Shown one piece after another: positions 24,501-34,588 of a stretch of DNA of 64,000 nucleotides (positions are counted from its first letter, which is position 1; each line of letters opens with the position of its first letter). Below the pieces are notes generated by a model. The model worked only from the letters and a program-made list of their open reading frames with translations, was not told the DNA's origin and did no database searches. The stretch is from Nannochloropsis salina CCMP1776 (lineage: Eukaryota > Sar > Eustigmatophyceae > Eustigmatales > Monodopsidaceae): positions 7,071 through 71,070 of the forward strand of contig SDOX01000145.1 in the NCBI GenBank assembly GCA_004565275.1, read 5' to 3'. A program made the position numbers and the translations under genes.

Positions 24501-25654
24501 CGGAGAGGAGGAGAAGTGTATCGTCCTCCTGATCGACGGAGGCTTCCTTTTCCTCCTTGACGCCGGACGGTGAGGCGCTAAAATCAATGGATTCGGTGCC
24601 CCTCCCCCCCTATAATGCCATATCATTACTATGTCTAAATCCTCCCTTCCCTTTCCGTGTTATCGCTCCCTCTCACCCTCCTTTCCTTTCCTTCTTTCTT
24701 CGAGGGAAGGCCGTCGTCCTCTTGCCTCCCCACCGAATGCTGCAATTTCTGACAAACTGTCTCCCCACTGTCTTCCCTCCCTCCCTTCCTCCCTCCCTCC
24801 CTCCCTCCCTCCCTAGTACCCGCTACCTGTCCGCTCTGCCCTTGCAGCACGTGGATGTCGCTCTCATCTCGCAACAGCCCCGTCATCTTACCGTCGTCAC
24901 CTGGATCGACCCTGCCCTCCCTCCCTTCCTCCCTCCTCCCCGCCTTGCTTCCTCCTCCGCCGCCGCCTCGACCATCCCATTGTGGCGCCTTCGCCGCCTC
25001 CTCCCTCCCTCCACCCCTTCCTCCACCGGTTCCCCTTCCCCTTACCTCGCTTGCCCTTCCCCCCGAAGGATGAGCAGGGGGATGGATGAGGAAGGAGGGG
25101 AGGTTGTGCAACGCGTCCTCGACCTAGAGTTTGAAAATATGTCCGATTGTCAGGTGAGGGGGAGGGAAGAGCAAAAGGAAGGTAGCAGTGGCGGGAGGGA
25201 GGGAGCATGGCCAGAGAGAAAAGCCGCCGGGTATGGCAAAACCAGGGGGGGATGCCCTCCCTCGATTTTTTATAATATCCTTGTTGCTTTTACTCGTTCG
25301 TGTCCCCTCCTTTTTTCAAGGGTCCCTCTTTCTCACATTTGGTTGCTTCTTTTTTGTCCCTCTGGGATTCCTCCTCCTCCTCCGTCTCCGTGTCCTCTCC
25401 TATCCTCGTCTCCTGCTCCTCTTCCCTCACCCCTATTTCCTCTATCTTCCTCCTCGCCCTGGCTATTTCATCCGTAGCGGGCAAAGCATCGAGTGGAAAG
25501 CGCGCGTCTTCAGAGCAGGCAGGAAACCCGGGAGAAAGTACGCGTGTGGTTGGAGTGTTATGCAATGGTTGACAAAGAGGGAAGGGAGGGGAGGAGAGAG
25601 GGGAAAAGGAATGGCAAGGGGGAGGGAGGGGCCTTGAGAGGCGGAACAAAATAA
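21538..25654 (+). CDS. CLEC16A-like (FPL-domain) endolysosomal protein, gene interrupted by gap
   Basis: CLEC16A/GFS9-type proteins act in endosome and autophagy traffic. N-terminal exons are phase-perfect: 21538-21557 (MYLWGRG), 21658-21811, 21981-22103; they give RYTLEYWEELYGRL and MFEFFGQRNLLPAFC, matching the FPL pattern of a short leader then helix and FxFF-x-x-x-N. The C-terminal part is also clear: an exon ending at 24569 (CIVLLIDGGFLFLLDAG), 24817-25153 (LQHVDVALISQQPRHLTVVT, then RVLDLEFENMSDCQ), and 25478-25654 (RAKHRVESARLQSRQETREK), the family's terminal Cys-x-x-Ala-Lys helix. Exons between 22104 and about 24450 were not resolved: they contain GGGA repeats, acidic low-complexity sequence and the N gap. 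The assignment rests on the two ends. Confidence 0.7.
23680..23779. other. Assembly gap of 100 N
   Basis: Exactly 100 Ns inside the CLEC16A-like gene, directly after a GGGA/GGCA tract (23641-23679). A round 100 usually means unknown length; the repeat probably broke the assembly. Confidence 0.98.
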
Positions 25655-25904
25655 ATCGGAGCGATTGTGCTGCCATGTCTTGACAGTCCAGCCGTTCTTT
25701 GAAGGTTCAGTGATCCTACATATATCATATTATCCCGCTCCTGAGAACAGTGTTGCCAGAGCGTGATGGCCTCTTACGTGTGTGGATTTACAAATCTTTC
25801 TAAGCCTCACATTGTGCGTCATTTTTTGACATGAATCTTGTACAGATGATACATCAGTCAGGCTTGCACTGTTAACTTCCCATGATGAATCATTCTCTAT
25901 TTGT

Positions 25905-26177
25905 TTACTCGCTCTGTGTATTTTTACTTTCCTGCTGGAGGATTGTTGCTTCCTGTGGCAGAAGGTTGGGGAGGCCAGTGGGCGTGAACGAGTACGACAC
26001 ATTGATTGCCTCTGACACGAGATAGTTCCGGACCGGATCGTAAATAAGCGGTTCCTTGGTGAGAGGGCACACTATAATGGCATGTAATGCTTCGTCCAGA
26101 GGGGGGCATTTGGGGGCGTGCTTGGCAGAAGTCAACGTGCGGCGTAGACTGACGGCAAATGGCCTTGAAAGACTCAT
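25905..26177 (-). CDS. Trm112/UPF0434-like (PREY-type) mitochondrial protein
   Basis: 90 aa from ATG 26177. Residues 1-28 (MSLSRPFAVSLRRTLTSAKH) look like a mitochondrial presequence. The rest is the Trm112p-like zinc-ribbon-derived fold: LDEALHAIIVCPLTKEPLIY, then NYLVSEAINVSYSFTPTGLP and NLLPQEA. The human counterpart PREY supports coenzyme Q and complex I assembly by stabilising methyltransferases. Only the first Cys of a zinc pair (IVCPLTK) remains, as in other members of this group. An upstream in-frame ATG at 26246 would give 114 aa, but an acceptor-like CAG just before GAAGCATG suggests an intron in the leader. Converges with the CLEC16A-like gene. Confidence 0.78.
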   Translation of the reverse strand: MSLSRPFAVSLRRTLTSAKHAPKCPPLDEALHAIIVCPLTKEPLIYDPVRNYLVSEAINVSYSFTPTGLPNLLPQEATILQQESKNTQSE

Positions 26178-26994
26178 GCTTCCTGTGAAATGGATAAAAG
26201 AAGGGCGAGTCAGATGCAGGTCGGAAATGTTATGACATAGATTCATGGTAGAGCGTGATGAGGAGGAGAAACGGGACGAAGGCTGAAGGATAGAGGAGAT
26301 AAGAGGTATACGTGGTTCTGACTCAGAAGATCACGTGATGATGTTTGCTGTCAAGTTTTGCGGAATCCGTGCACAAATTGAAAATGAGGTGGTGCGATGT
26401 TGAAAAAGAAGTCTGGCTTTAGTCATGATGCATGTTTATATCATGTGGATGAAGTACGAAGAAAAATTGAAGAGGAATCTACTCGTCTACGTGATTGCCC
26501 CGAGACCGTGACGATGGTGAGAGGAGCTCTAAGACCAAAGAAGCAAGCGAGCCACATGGGATTTATCAATACCCAGCCATACAACACCAACCCTTGCAGC
26601 CCCTTAGTGACCCTGATAGCGGGGGTCAATGACGCCATTGTGAAGAAGTATCCAACCAAGGCCCATGCCCGCCCTCTTAGCCGTTGGACCGTTGCCGCAC
26701 GTTACTTCCGTTTTTCCTTTTAAAAAGTCGTTTTAATATCCGTTGCCTGCGTTGTGCTTTTGCGTGCCCACACACCTTTTTCCATGTCCCTGCCTTTTTT
26801 GTCGGGTGCTGTGTGCTCTTGACTCACGAGTATGATTTCAAATAAATAGGGTTCATTGCTAGGAATACCACGCCCTACAGCCAGAGTGCAGTACCTGTCT
26901 TTTCTTGTCATCGCAACTTCCGCTCACGAACGGCGAAACGACACCGACGTACAACTAGCAGTTGCATACATCAAAGAGCTTCATATTTCTAAGC
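26178..26994. other. Spacer with two overlapping unassigned ORFs
   Basis: Between the divergent PREY-like and F-box genes. A + frame from ATG 26399 to TAA 26723 (contains MGFINTQPYNTNPCSPLVTL) overlaps a minus frame at 26441-26659 with a possible transmembrane stretch (GLQGLVLYGWVLINPMWLAC). Only one can be real; I cannot tell which. Confidence 0.3.
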
Positions 26995-29025
26995 ATGTCT
27001 ACGAGTATTAGCAGCATTCTCTCCCTCCTCGAGGTGGTTTCTGAGATGGTGACAGGCCCTGGTGGAAAGGAACTGACGAAAGCTATTCAGTCAGGACAAG
27101 TAACCTCAGAGGATTTGGGTCGCCTATCAAGACTCGCGCACAATCTTCAGACGTTGTCCATGGACAGAAAAATGATTAATTCCAGCGACAATCTCGTGTC
27201 AAACATGTTATTATCGTCATCGTCTTCACTTCTGTTCACGGACAGCGAGGACACGGTGGCTTCGTCCTCGTCCGTGTCGGAAGGGGAAGAGGAGGAGCAT
27301 CTTATGTCCTTAGCGGCGTCATCTTCATCATTACCCTTGTTTCGCACCTCCAGTATTCCTATGGTACGTTCATGACGCTTGCATTTTTCCTGTATGTCCT
27401 CAAAGCTTATTTACTTTCTTGTGGTCTTCCCCCCTCGCCGTGCTTCACCACCTGTGCGGCTTCGAAACATCTTCAGCCCTTTGTCTTCAATTCACCTCTG
27501 TCATAAAGCTCACAAAGTATACCATCAGGGTCCGCATACGTCGCTTTTCAAGCGCAGCCCTCTCAATGTTTTCCTCCTTTCTTCTCTGGCCTCGCCCCCT
27601 GCTTCCTACCTTCGCACAGGACGATGACGCTAGCAACAGCAGCACTTGTGCCTCCGTCCGCCCTCACCCTGCCCCTCGCTCCTTTACATGTGCACCTCCC
27701 ACAAAGCGTATCGCCTTCTCGTCGTCATCGATCTCTCTTTCCTCCTCCTCGTCCGCGTCAACCACCACCTCCGTTGCCTCCTCCACGAGCCTCCCCTCCC
27801 TTCCGTCCTCCCTCCTTCTCAATGTTTTCGACTTTGTCTGGTCGGGCAAACCTTCCTACACCGACGGTACCGATGGACGCGTGCAGCTCGGCGCGCTCTC
27901 CCTGGTTTGCAAACACTGGAGGGAGTTGGCGGCGTCAGATCATTTCTGGCGACCGCTATGCATCGCCAGGTGGCCCTGGCTGAAATCGCTCAAGACGGGG
28001 CCCGTCGACTTGTTGCCCTGCCTGGACGCGTACCAGGGTGGCCGAGAGGGGCCGGAAGGGGGGAGGGTGTGGCGGGAGTTTTGTCTTCGCCACGGTCGTA
28101 GCATGCGCCGGGCCGGGATCGGGAGACGTATGGGGGGAGGGGGAGGGGGAGGAGCTGGTTGGGGGGAAGAGTATACGCTGAGCGTGGAGATTTTCGACCG
28201 AAAAGGGGGGTTCCGTCTCTTCTGCTCCTACGGACGCGTCAGCATTATGCACCAAGGAGTCGGGGTGGAAGGGCGGTGGATGACAAAGCTCGCGGTCACG
28301 GGCTTTGCCTCCTGCTGGCATTTCTCGGCGGCTTCCCGGGATTCTGTCCACGGTGCGTTTTGACATTTTGAATTCAAATTTAAAAGAGTATGAAGGCCTT
28401 TCCTAAAGCTACTCTCGCGACTCGCTCCTCCCTGAGGCTCCTATCCCAAATTCTCATACTCGTCCTCTCTTTTCCCTCTTCTGCCACCCTTCCTCCCCTT
28501 CTCCCCCTCTTGTTCCCAGGTCGCTTTGAGACCATCAAGGATTACTTCGAACGCGCCCACGAGCCAGGACTGGAGCATTGCTTGTGCACGGAAGTGACAG
28601 CCATGCATAAGGAAACTGGGCGGATGGCGGTGCTGTACGCTTCCAGCAAAGAATCTCGCCGTCGGCTGGCGGGGGAAAAGAACGGCACGTCGTACTTTGA
28701 AGAGGAGCTTCGCCCTGCCTTTGCCTCCTCGGCTGGGGTCATGGCGTCTACCGCAAGCGGGTCCTCCAACCCTGGCCTCCCTCCTTCTCTCTCCTCCTTC
28801 TGCGCCCCCTCGCCCGGTATTCCTTACTTGGCCGCCTCCGGCATTGCAGTCAGTAAGGTCTCCACCCCTCCCTCCACCTCCTCCCTCTCTCCACTGCCCG
28901 CCAGTACCCCCTCATCGGACGAGGAGAAGGAACAAAAGTACCGGGTAGACCGCTTGTATCTGATATTTTCCACGGAACGTCGATGGGATCTGCCCAAAAT
29001 CTTTGAGGGATTGGAATGGGCGTAA
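26995..29025 (+). CDS. F-box protein, 3 exons
   Basis: Probable substrate receptor of an SCF ubiquitin ligase. Exons: 26995-27363, 27620-28352, 28520-29025; 535 aa, phases exact. Residues 1-123 form a small helical N-terminal region (MSTSISSILSLLEVVSEMVT) followed by Ser-rich sequence. The F-box lies at about 182-245: LPSSLLLNVFDFVWSG, LGALSLVCKHWRELAASDHF, WRPLCIARWPW. After it come EYTLSVEIFDRKGGFRLFCS and, in exon 3, RFETIKDYFERAHEPGLEHC, then a beta-rich part interrupted by Ser/Pro linkers (for example PPSTSSLSPLPASTPSS) and ending in DRLYLIFSTERRWDLPKIFE. No Kelch, WD40 or LRR repeats are visible, so the substrate domain is of unknown type. Confidence 0.8.
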
Positions 29026-30349
29026 CCTGGATGCCAAAACATTCGACGGAACGTGGGAGGATGGATAAATGGTCGTAAAGTAACGTCTTAAAGCACGCTT
29101 GACGGGAAAAGGTCAGGCGCAAGGGCAAGATAGAAACGTCGATTAGGATGGACCTACTCCTTGAGAATTCAGGCCTACATTAACATGGACACAACGACGC
29201 TGTTTGTGTCTTTCTATGTCTAGATATAATACATTGCATCATACATAGACTACATTCACTCCTATATAATATATATCGACCATTTTTAAGGACCAAAAGG
29301 TGTTCGAAGCCTACGGTATGGTTAAGCAAAAATAATGCGTGGGAGATGCCGGGGGCGGCGCCAGTACACGGATAGGAGTGGACCAACACCAACCCTTCTC
29401 GCAAGCTTAAGGGGGGTATTGTGACCTCTATATAATAGAAATGTCTGCATTTTTTAGGAAATTTCTTACAAAGAAGTCACAAAAACGGACGCAACGACAC
29501 CGTAAACAAGCGGTGCCAGAACTGGAGAAAGTCCTCATTTCTCCTTTCCAAAAGCGCGCGACGACCTTTCGGTCGCATCCTCTTCCTTTTTTCACATGTT
29601 GACACAATCACTGCTTCCCTTCAATTATGTAAACGCATCAAGGTTTGGAAGTTTGGAGGGTGTCTTTCCCCCGCAATACGTGAAAATTCGCTTCTTCCGC
29701 CCGTCAAACTGCCTCTTTCAATCTCCCGGGATAAGACAATGCAAAAACCAAAGAAAGCAGTCTTATCTTTTCCTCTCTCATTCCTACATTTATACGCTTT
29801 ATATCATTTCCTCCCCTCCAAGGCCTTCTTCTCTGTCTCTCCTTTTGTACAGCTGCTCACCCTTCGTGTCCCTGCGGTCTTCATTCAGGCGCTTCTCAAC
29901 GCTCCTCTTCGATTTTCTGCACGGACGATCCTTGCTCACCCGCTCTTTCTCTTTGCAATCAATGCTACCATTTTGTTGGTCTCTATTTCTCCTTTTGTGC
30001 ATGTATGTACCGTGAAATTGTGTGTTTCAATGGGTCCAGGGGTCCTCTCAGGCGCACGTTCATGGCCCCCGAGACTCCCGTTTCTTCTCTCTTTTGTATG
30101 TCTAAACCAGCTTCATTGTCTTGATCTCATAACCTTTCCCCTATGAGGATACTCAATCGAAATTCCTCCGTTCCGCCCTACGCCCCTCTTCTCCCGCGAC
30201 CGCCTCCCCTCCTCGGCCCTGTGCCGCCCTCCGCCCCTTCAGCCCTTGCCTCCATCTCCACAAGCCACCCCCCTCCCCTCGGCTCCCCTCTGTCTTCTTC
30301 CTTTCCCTCGCCTACTCCACCGTGCCTGTCCTTACTCGCCCTCCGTGTC
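29026..30349. other. Convergent spacer, no gene seen
   Basis: Lies between the 3' ends of the F-box gene and the large minus-strand gene. AT-rich patches with TATATA runs at 29220-29440. The + frames at 29596-30146 are hydrophobic/Ser-rich by chance composition and lack supporting features. Confidence 0.45.
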
Positions 30350-32638
30350 TCAAAAGAGATTCTCCGAGACCGGCAATGGCGGCACTTCGCCGTTACTACC
30401 GACCACTGATTGTGGTCCAGGGTATGCGAAATAAAAGCTGTCATCCACCAAGCCGCATCCGCCTTCTCCCGTACCTCGCCCACTCATGTTTACCTCGCCC
30501 GTCATGCCCTCCCGCCCTCCCACCCCCCCTTTCCCTCCCTCTTTTCCTCCCTCCATTCCCCCCCCCACCCCCGCCATGAAGGCCTGCAGGGTAGCGTCGC
30601 CCATGTTGAGGCCCAAATCCATCATCATTATGCCTTCCTCCCCGTCTTCCCACACCTCCTCCGTCCCTCCCTCACCCCCCTCCACCGTAGCAGCCGCGCT
30701 GGTCCCAGCGGAAACCACCTCAGTCGCCTCCTCCTCCCTCTCTTCTCGCATTTCCTCTTGCTTCACCCAGGGCCTCAACGCCCCTTCCTGGAACACCGCC
30801 CCCGCCCTCCCGTCCTCCCTCCCGTCCTCCCTCCCGTCCTCTTTCCCGTCAACCCCTTCCACCGACACGGAGAAAAAGATATCTCCCGGAGGCGGCGCCA
30901 CGGTCACGGACCGGGTGGGTGTCGAGGAGAAGGAGAGAGAGGAAGGGTCCGTGAAGGGAACGAGGGAGGGGAAAGGACGCGGCTGTCCGTATGCCACGGG
31001 GGGGTAATCACCGTTCGGATCGGGCACGGGCGCGAATACGACTGGTGCGCCTCGGTGCTCCCGGAGCCCGCCCTCCGTCACGTCCTCCCTCCCGTCCCTT
31101 ATCACCCCCATGGAGGGCATCGACACGTTCTCTATCTCTGTCTGTGTCCCCTCCAAGCTGCAGGGAAAGAGGAGGAAACTGTCCTCTTCCTCCTTCCGCC
31201 CGCTCTCCCCCGCCACCGGAGCCTTCAATTCCAAGCCCAGATCAACATCCAGGTCTTCCTCCACCCCGCCCTCCTCCCCTTCCTCCGCCCCCACGTCCCG
31301 CCACAACTCCTTCCACTCCAAGGCGTTGTTCCCCAGGTCCTCATTCCACGCCTCCCACACCCCTTCCACCTTCGCCCAATTCCGGCGACAAGCCCGGACA
31401 AAGACTGGAAGGCATCCATTCTCCCACCCCCAACCCTCTACCCCGCCCTCCACCCCGCCCTCCTTCCCTTCCTCCCCCGCCGGAGAGGCCAAGGAGGGGA
31501 CCCAAAACGTCCGGGCGGGTCGTGCAAGGTAAGCAAGGGAGGGATCCGCCTCCAGGCTCTCTTCGGCCACCAAGCACCACACCCCTGCCGATACGGCGTC
31601 CCGCACGGCTTTCTCCTCCACGCCCGCCCAGACCCGCTCCTTCAAAAAACTCAGCAACCGGTGCACTGCCTCTTCGTCTCCATCCTCCACTTCGCCCGGG
31701 GCTTCCTCCTTCACGCCCGTCTTCTCCACGGAGGCACTGACCGGGTCGGCGGGGACATAGAGCTCCGACAGGGGTAGAGGCGCCCCTCCTCCTTCCCGGC
31801 GGCGTTTCCTGGATCTGCCCGCTTGCTGCAGTTGCTCTTGCTGGTAGAAAAAGTCGTGCGAACCCGCGCGGTGCCGTTCTCCCCTGCCTCCCAACCCTCC
31901 CGCGGCGGTGGCTGCCGTTCCTACCCCTGCCTCTGTCAGCCCCTCCCCCCCGCCCACCGCCTCGCCCTGACCTCCCTCGCCCGCAGGCCGTAGGGCCGGG
32001 GGTAGAGACAACGCCAATCCCACGTCACTCCCCGCGCCTTCCCCACCACCGCACACTTTGCGGATAAAGTCCACGCGCTTTTGGAAATAAAAAGGCTCAA
32101 GGATTTCGTCCCCTGTCGGCGGTGCCGACCGACCCAACGCCGCGTAGAAGAAGTACAGCATGCCGTTGCTCAGATTCCAGCGTTTCAAAATGTTCTTGCT
32201 GGGTTTCGAGTACACCATCCTTTCCGACAATTTCAGCGTCAAGACCCGGACGCCGGCCTCGTCGGTGAACTCTCGGAAGAAGGTGCGAACTGTTTCCCGT
32301 AATGTCCCTCGGACATACTTGGGGTTGTGGGCGTTCGCCTGCAAGAAGTGGGATTCAAACGTGGCCACGGGGATCTGCAAGCCTTGCAGGGTGGCCAAGT
32401 GCTTGATCGCCTCGTGCTCGAGCCAGTACTCCCGCACCCGGTGCACGTTCCGCTTCTCCTCGTCCCGTTCCACCGGGGCGATCAGGTCTGCGGCCTGGTG
32501 GTACTTGCGCAAAAGCGTCTCGTCCACGCCCTGCTGACCCACGGCGTGGGCACCCCCCCGCCCTGCCCCCTTCCCCCGGCCCCCACTGCCTCCGCCGTAA
32601 CCTCCGTACCGCCGATGACGCCGCGTAGCAGAGACCAT
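30350..32638 (-). CDS. Large unidentified protein, single exon
   Basis: Open frame from ATG 32638 (MVSATRRHRR) to TGA 30350-30352, 762 aa. The frame stays open a further 150 codons upstream without an ATG, so a 5' exon may exist; an ATG at 33246 starts a short frame that could supply one. The N-terminal 40 residues are Arg/Gly-rich (RRYGGYGGGSGGRGKGAGRG), RNA-binding in style. Residues about 45-200 form the only well-structured part (LLRKYHQAADLIAPVERDEE, LQANAHNPKYVRGTLRETVR, LTLKLSERMVYSKPSKNILK). The rest is acidic and Pro/Gly-rich with a second ordered piece (LLSFLKERVWAGVEEKAVRD; FVRACRRNWAKVEGVWEAWN) and an acidic-aromatic end (DDSFYFAYPGP), reminiscent of activation domains. No family recognised; a nuclear regulator is a guess. 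Confidence 0.65.
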   Translation of the reverse strand: MVSATRRHRRYGGYGGGSGGRGKGAGRGGAHAVGQQGVDETLLRKYHQAADLIAPVERDEEKRNVHRVREYWLEHEAIKHLATLQGLQIPVATFESHFLQANAHNPKYVRGTLRETVRTFFREFTDEAGVRVLTLKLSERMVYSKPSKNILKRWNLSNGMLYFFYAALGRSAPPTGDEILEPFYFQKRVDFIRKVCGGGEGAGSDVGLALSLPPALRPAGEGGQGEAVGGGEGLTEAGVGTAATAAGGLGGRGERHRAGSHDFFYQQEQLQQAGRSRKRRREGGGAPLPLSELYVPADPVSASVEKTGVKEEAPGEVEDGDEEAVHRLLSFLKERVWAGVEEKAVRDAVSAGVWCLVAEESLEADPSLAYLARPARTFWVPSLASPAGEEGKEGGVEGGVEGWGWENGCLPVFVRACRRNWAKVEGVWEAWNEDLGNNALEWKELWRDVGAEEGEEGGVEEDLDVDLGLELKAPVAGESGRKEEEDSFLLFPCSLEGTQTEIENVSMPSMGVIRDGREDVTEGGLREHRGAPVVFAPVPDPNGDYPPVAYGQPRPFPSLVPFTDPSSLSFSSTPTRSVTVAPPPGDIFFSVSVEGVDGKEDGREDGREDGRAGAVFQEGALRPWVKQEEMREEREEEATEVVSAGTSAAATVEGGEGGTEEVWEDGEEGIMMMDLGLNMGDATLQAFMAGVGGGMEGGKEGGKGGVGGREGMTGEVNMSGRGTGEGGCGLVDDSFYFAYPGPQSVVGSNGEVPPLPVSENLF

Positions 32639-34588
32639 GGTGCCGACTCGACGCCGTTGGTTCCTATGCTTGCCCGTGCTCTTCAATAAATTTGTACCGA
32701 CGTCCGTTTCCTCGTAAACGGCGCGGCTGCAAAACGTCCCTCGCGCCGTGCGCAGCGGCAAAGGACGGTTCTCGTGGCTTGTTGTCTCTGGGAGTTGCCT
32801 CGGACCCTTTGGGGTGCTCGGCAAGGGCGGTGGCTGCTGCAACTCGTCGGCACAGCCAGTCACGCTACTAGAGACGTCTGCACTACTCTTCCCTTCCAAA
32901 TTTCCTCTCAAACCCGCAGTGCTGTTTGTACAAAGGCGGGGTAGCTGGAGAGGGAAGGTGGCGCGGACTGTCTCCTCTAGGCTCGTCTCGCGTGTCCCAA
33001 TCACTGTGCCGGTATGGGTCAGTGCGTGGGTGTCTTTCCTGTCAGGACCGAGGAGAAAATACGAGCAAAGGCAAAGATGGTGAGACAAGGTTGATCAAAA
33101 AGAGGTGAAGATTGTACACTCATGCTTCCTTCAAGCGACGACACGAAGACGTCGGGAGGTGGATGGCCGGCTTCCACGGCGGCCTTACTCGACACCGCCT
33201 CGACGGGTAAAGCCTCGAGGGTACTCTTCCTGCAAGTGTCGAGCATCACGATTTAACCTCGTCCCGTTGCGAAGCTGCCTTGCTAACACACACAAAAACG
33301 TAAGGTGTGCTCATCCCTATAAAGTCTAGAGGCTACCCCGCACCTTCCCCTCCCCGCTTCGCTGGTCTCTTAGAACAAATGTATCAATGCATTACCCCAA
33401 GGCACGCCAAAAGACACACCGACACCTCGTTATCATGCTCTTCCACATATCATCAACATGTCGGATGGTAACTGTGTGCACATTGAGTATGGGCGTCCGG
33501 GGGAGGTTGGGGACATACCAATGCAATTTCTCCTTGATCGCATTCTGCCACATCTACACGAGGCGTCACTCGTAGCCAGAATGGACTTTTAGACACGCAC
33601 TGTACACTACATGTGAGAACACTAACACTCAAATGTGTGGTGAGGATGGATACGACACCGCGGCCCACTACTGTCAAAAATGACGACAGGGAATCAACTT
33701 CGGTCGCAACGTGCGTGTCCGCAGAACACCCCGTGGGCCGTCGAAGGATGCGCTTCCTTTCCCTCACATTCAACCACTTTTCTCACCATAGACACCGGTG
33801 ACAACGAACACAAGTCCTCCAATACTATTTTGAAGTGCAATGACTGTGGTAATTTGTCTAGGGCACGCACCTTGCAAGTGATCAACGCCTGGAAAATTTG
33901 CTGACAGCACCAGCTGCCAAGAAAAGCTCCTTTCTTCTGCTCGCTGTACGTACACGCTGATGTCAGAGCAGACGAGAAAAGGGAAATGGATGACCACCGA
34001 CTCCCAGAAACGTCGACAACGTGTGCCCATGCCAGCAGAGGCACATGCGCGGAAAACATGGACGCAAAGGGAACAGAGGAATGTGCCGAATGGGGATCGC
34101 GTAAACACACATATAAGAAACAAGAACATGCCAAGCCCTGTAAGCGAGCGGGGCGGGGAAAAAATGGAGTAAAAAAGCTGGGAGGTTTTTTCGAAAGGCT
34201 TGAACTTAAAAAAGAATTTCTAGGCAAGGCTACGTGCATGTGTGGAGACATTATGTGACCCATACAAGCTTTTGGTCTTCTAGTTTTGAGCTGTTAATAG
34301 ATGCAGTGAGGTGTATCCTTTCGTACAGGTTGCTTTTTGTTCCACTTACGCAAGATCGCTTACACGATATTTCTTTCTTGTATGCCCCCGGGTTTCTGTC
34401 TTACGGGGCATATTTCGACAAAATTATCATATTCTGAATCCATAAATTGTATAAAATGTTTTAAAATATATGTGCCCATTATCTTATTTCCTTATTTTAT
34501 CTAAATTATCTAAATGGTCGACTCCCGCTTGCGTACGAAATTCTATGTTCCACTCATTCATATTTTTGTGATATACCTCTCTTTAAGC
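32639..34588. other. Divergent spacer with only weak ORFs
   Basis: Left part (32639-33250) is probably the leader or first exon of the large minus gene. Beyond it a 44-codon + frame at 33458-33592 (MSDGNCVHIEYGRPGEVGDI) and longer frames at 33694-34263 on both strands show no family. 34430-34510 is strongly AT-rich, consistent with a promoter for the next gene. Confidence 0.35.

Noticed and set aside
25290-25676. Minus-strand frame with a plausible charged helix opposite the end of the CLEC16A-like gene
   Set aside because: The + strand has the phase-consistent terminal exon 25478-25654 with the family motif; the minus frame lacks an ATG and overlaps it.
33458-33592. 44-codon + frame beginning MSDGNCVHIEYGRP
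   Set aside because: Looks protein-like but has no splice partner, no family and no promoter context; too short to support alone.
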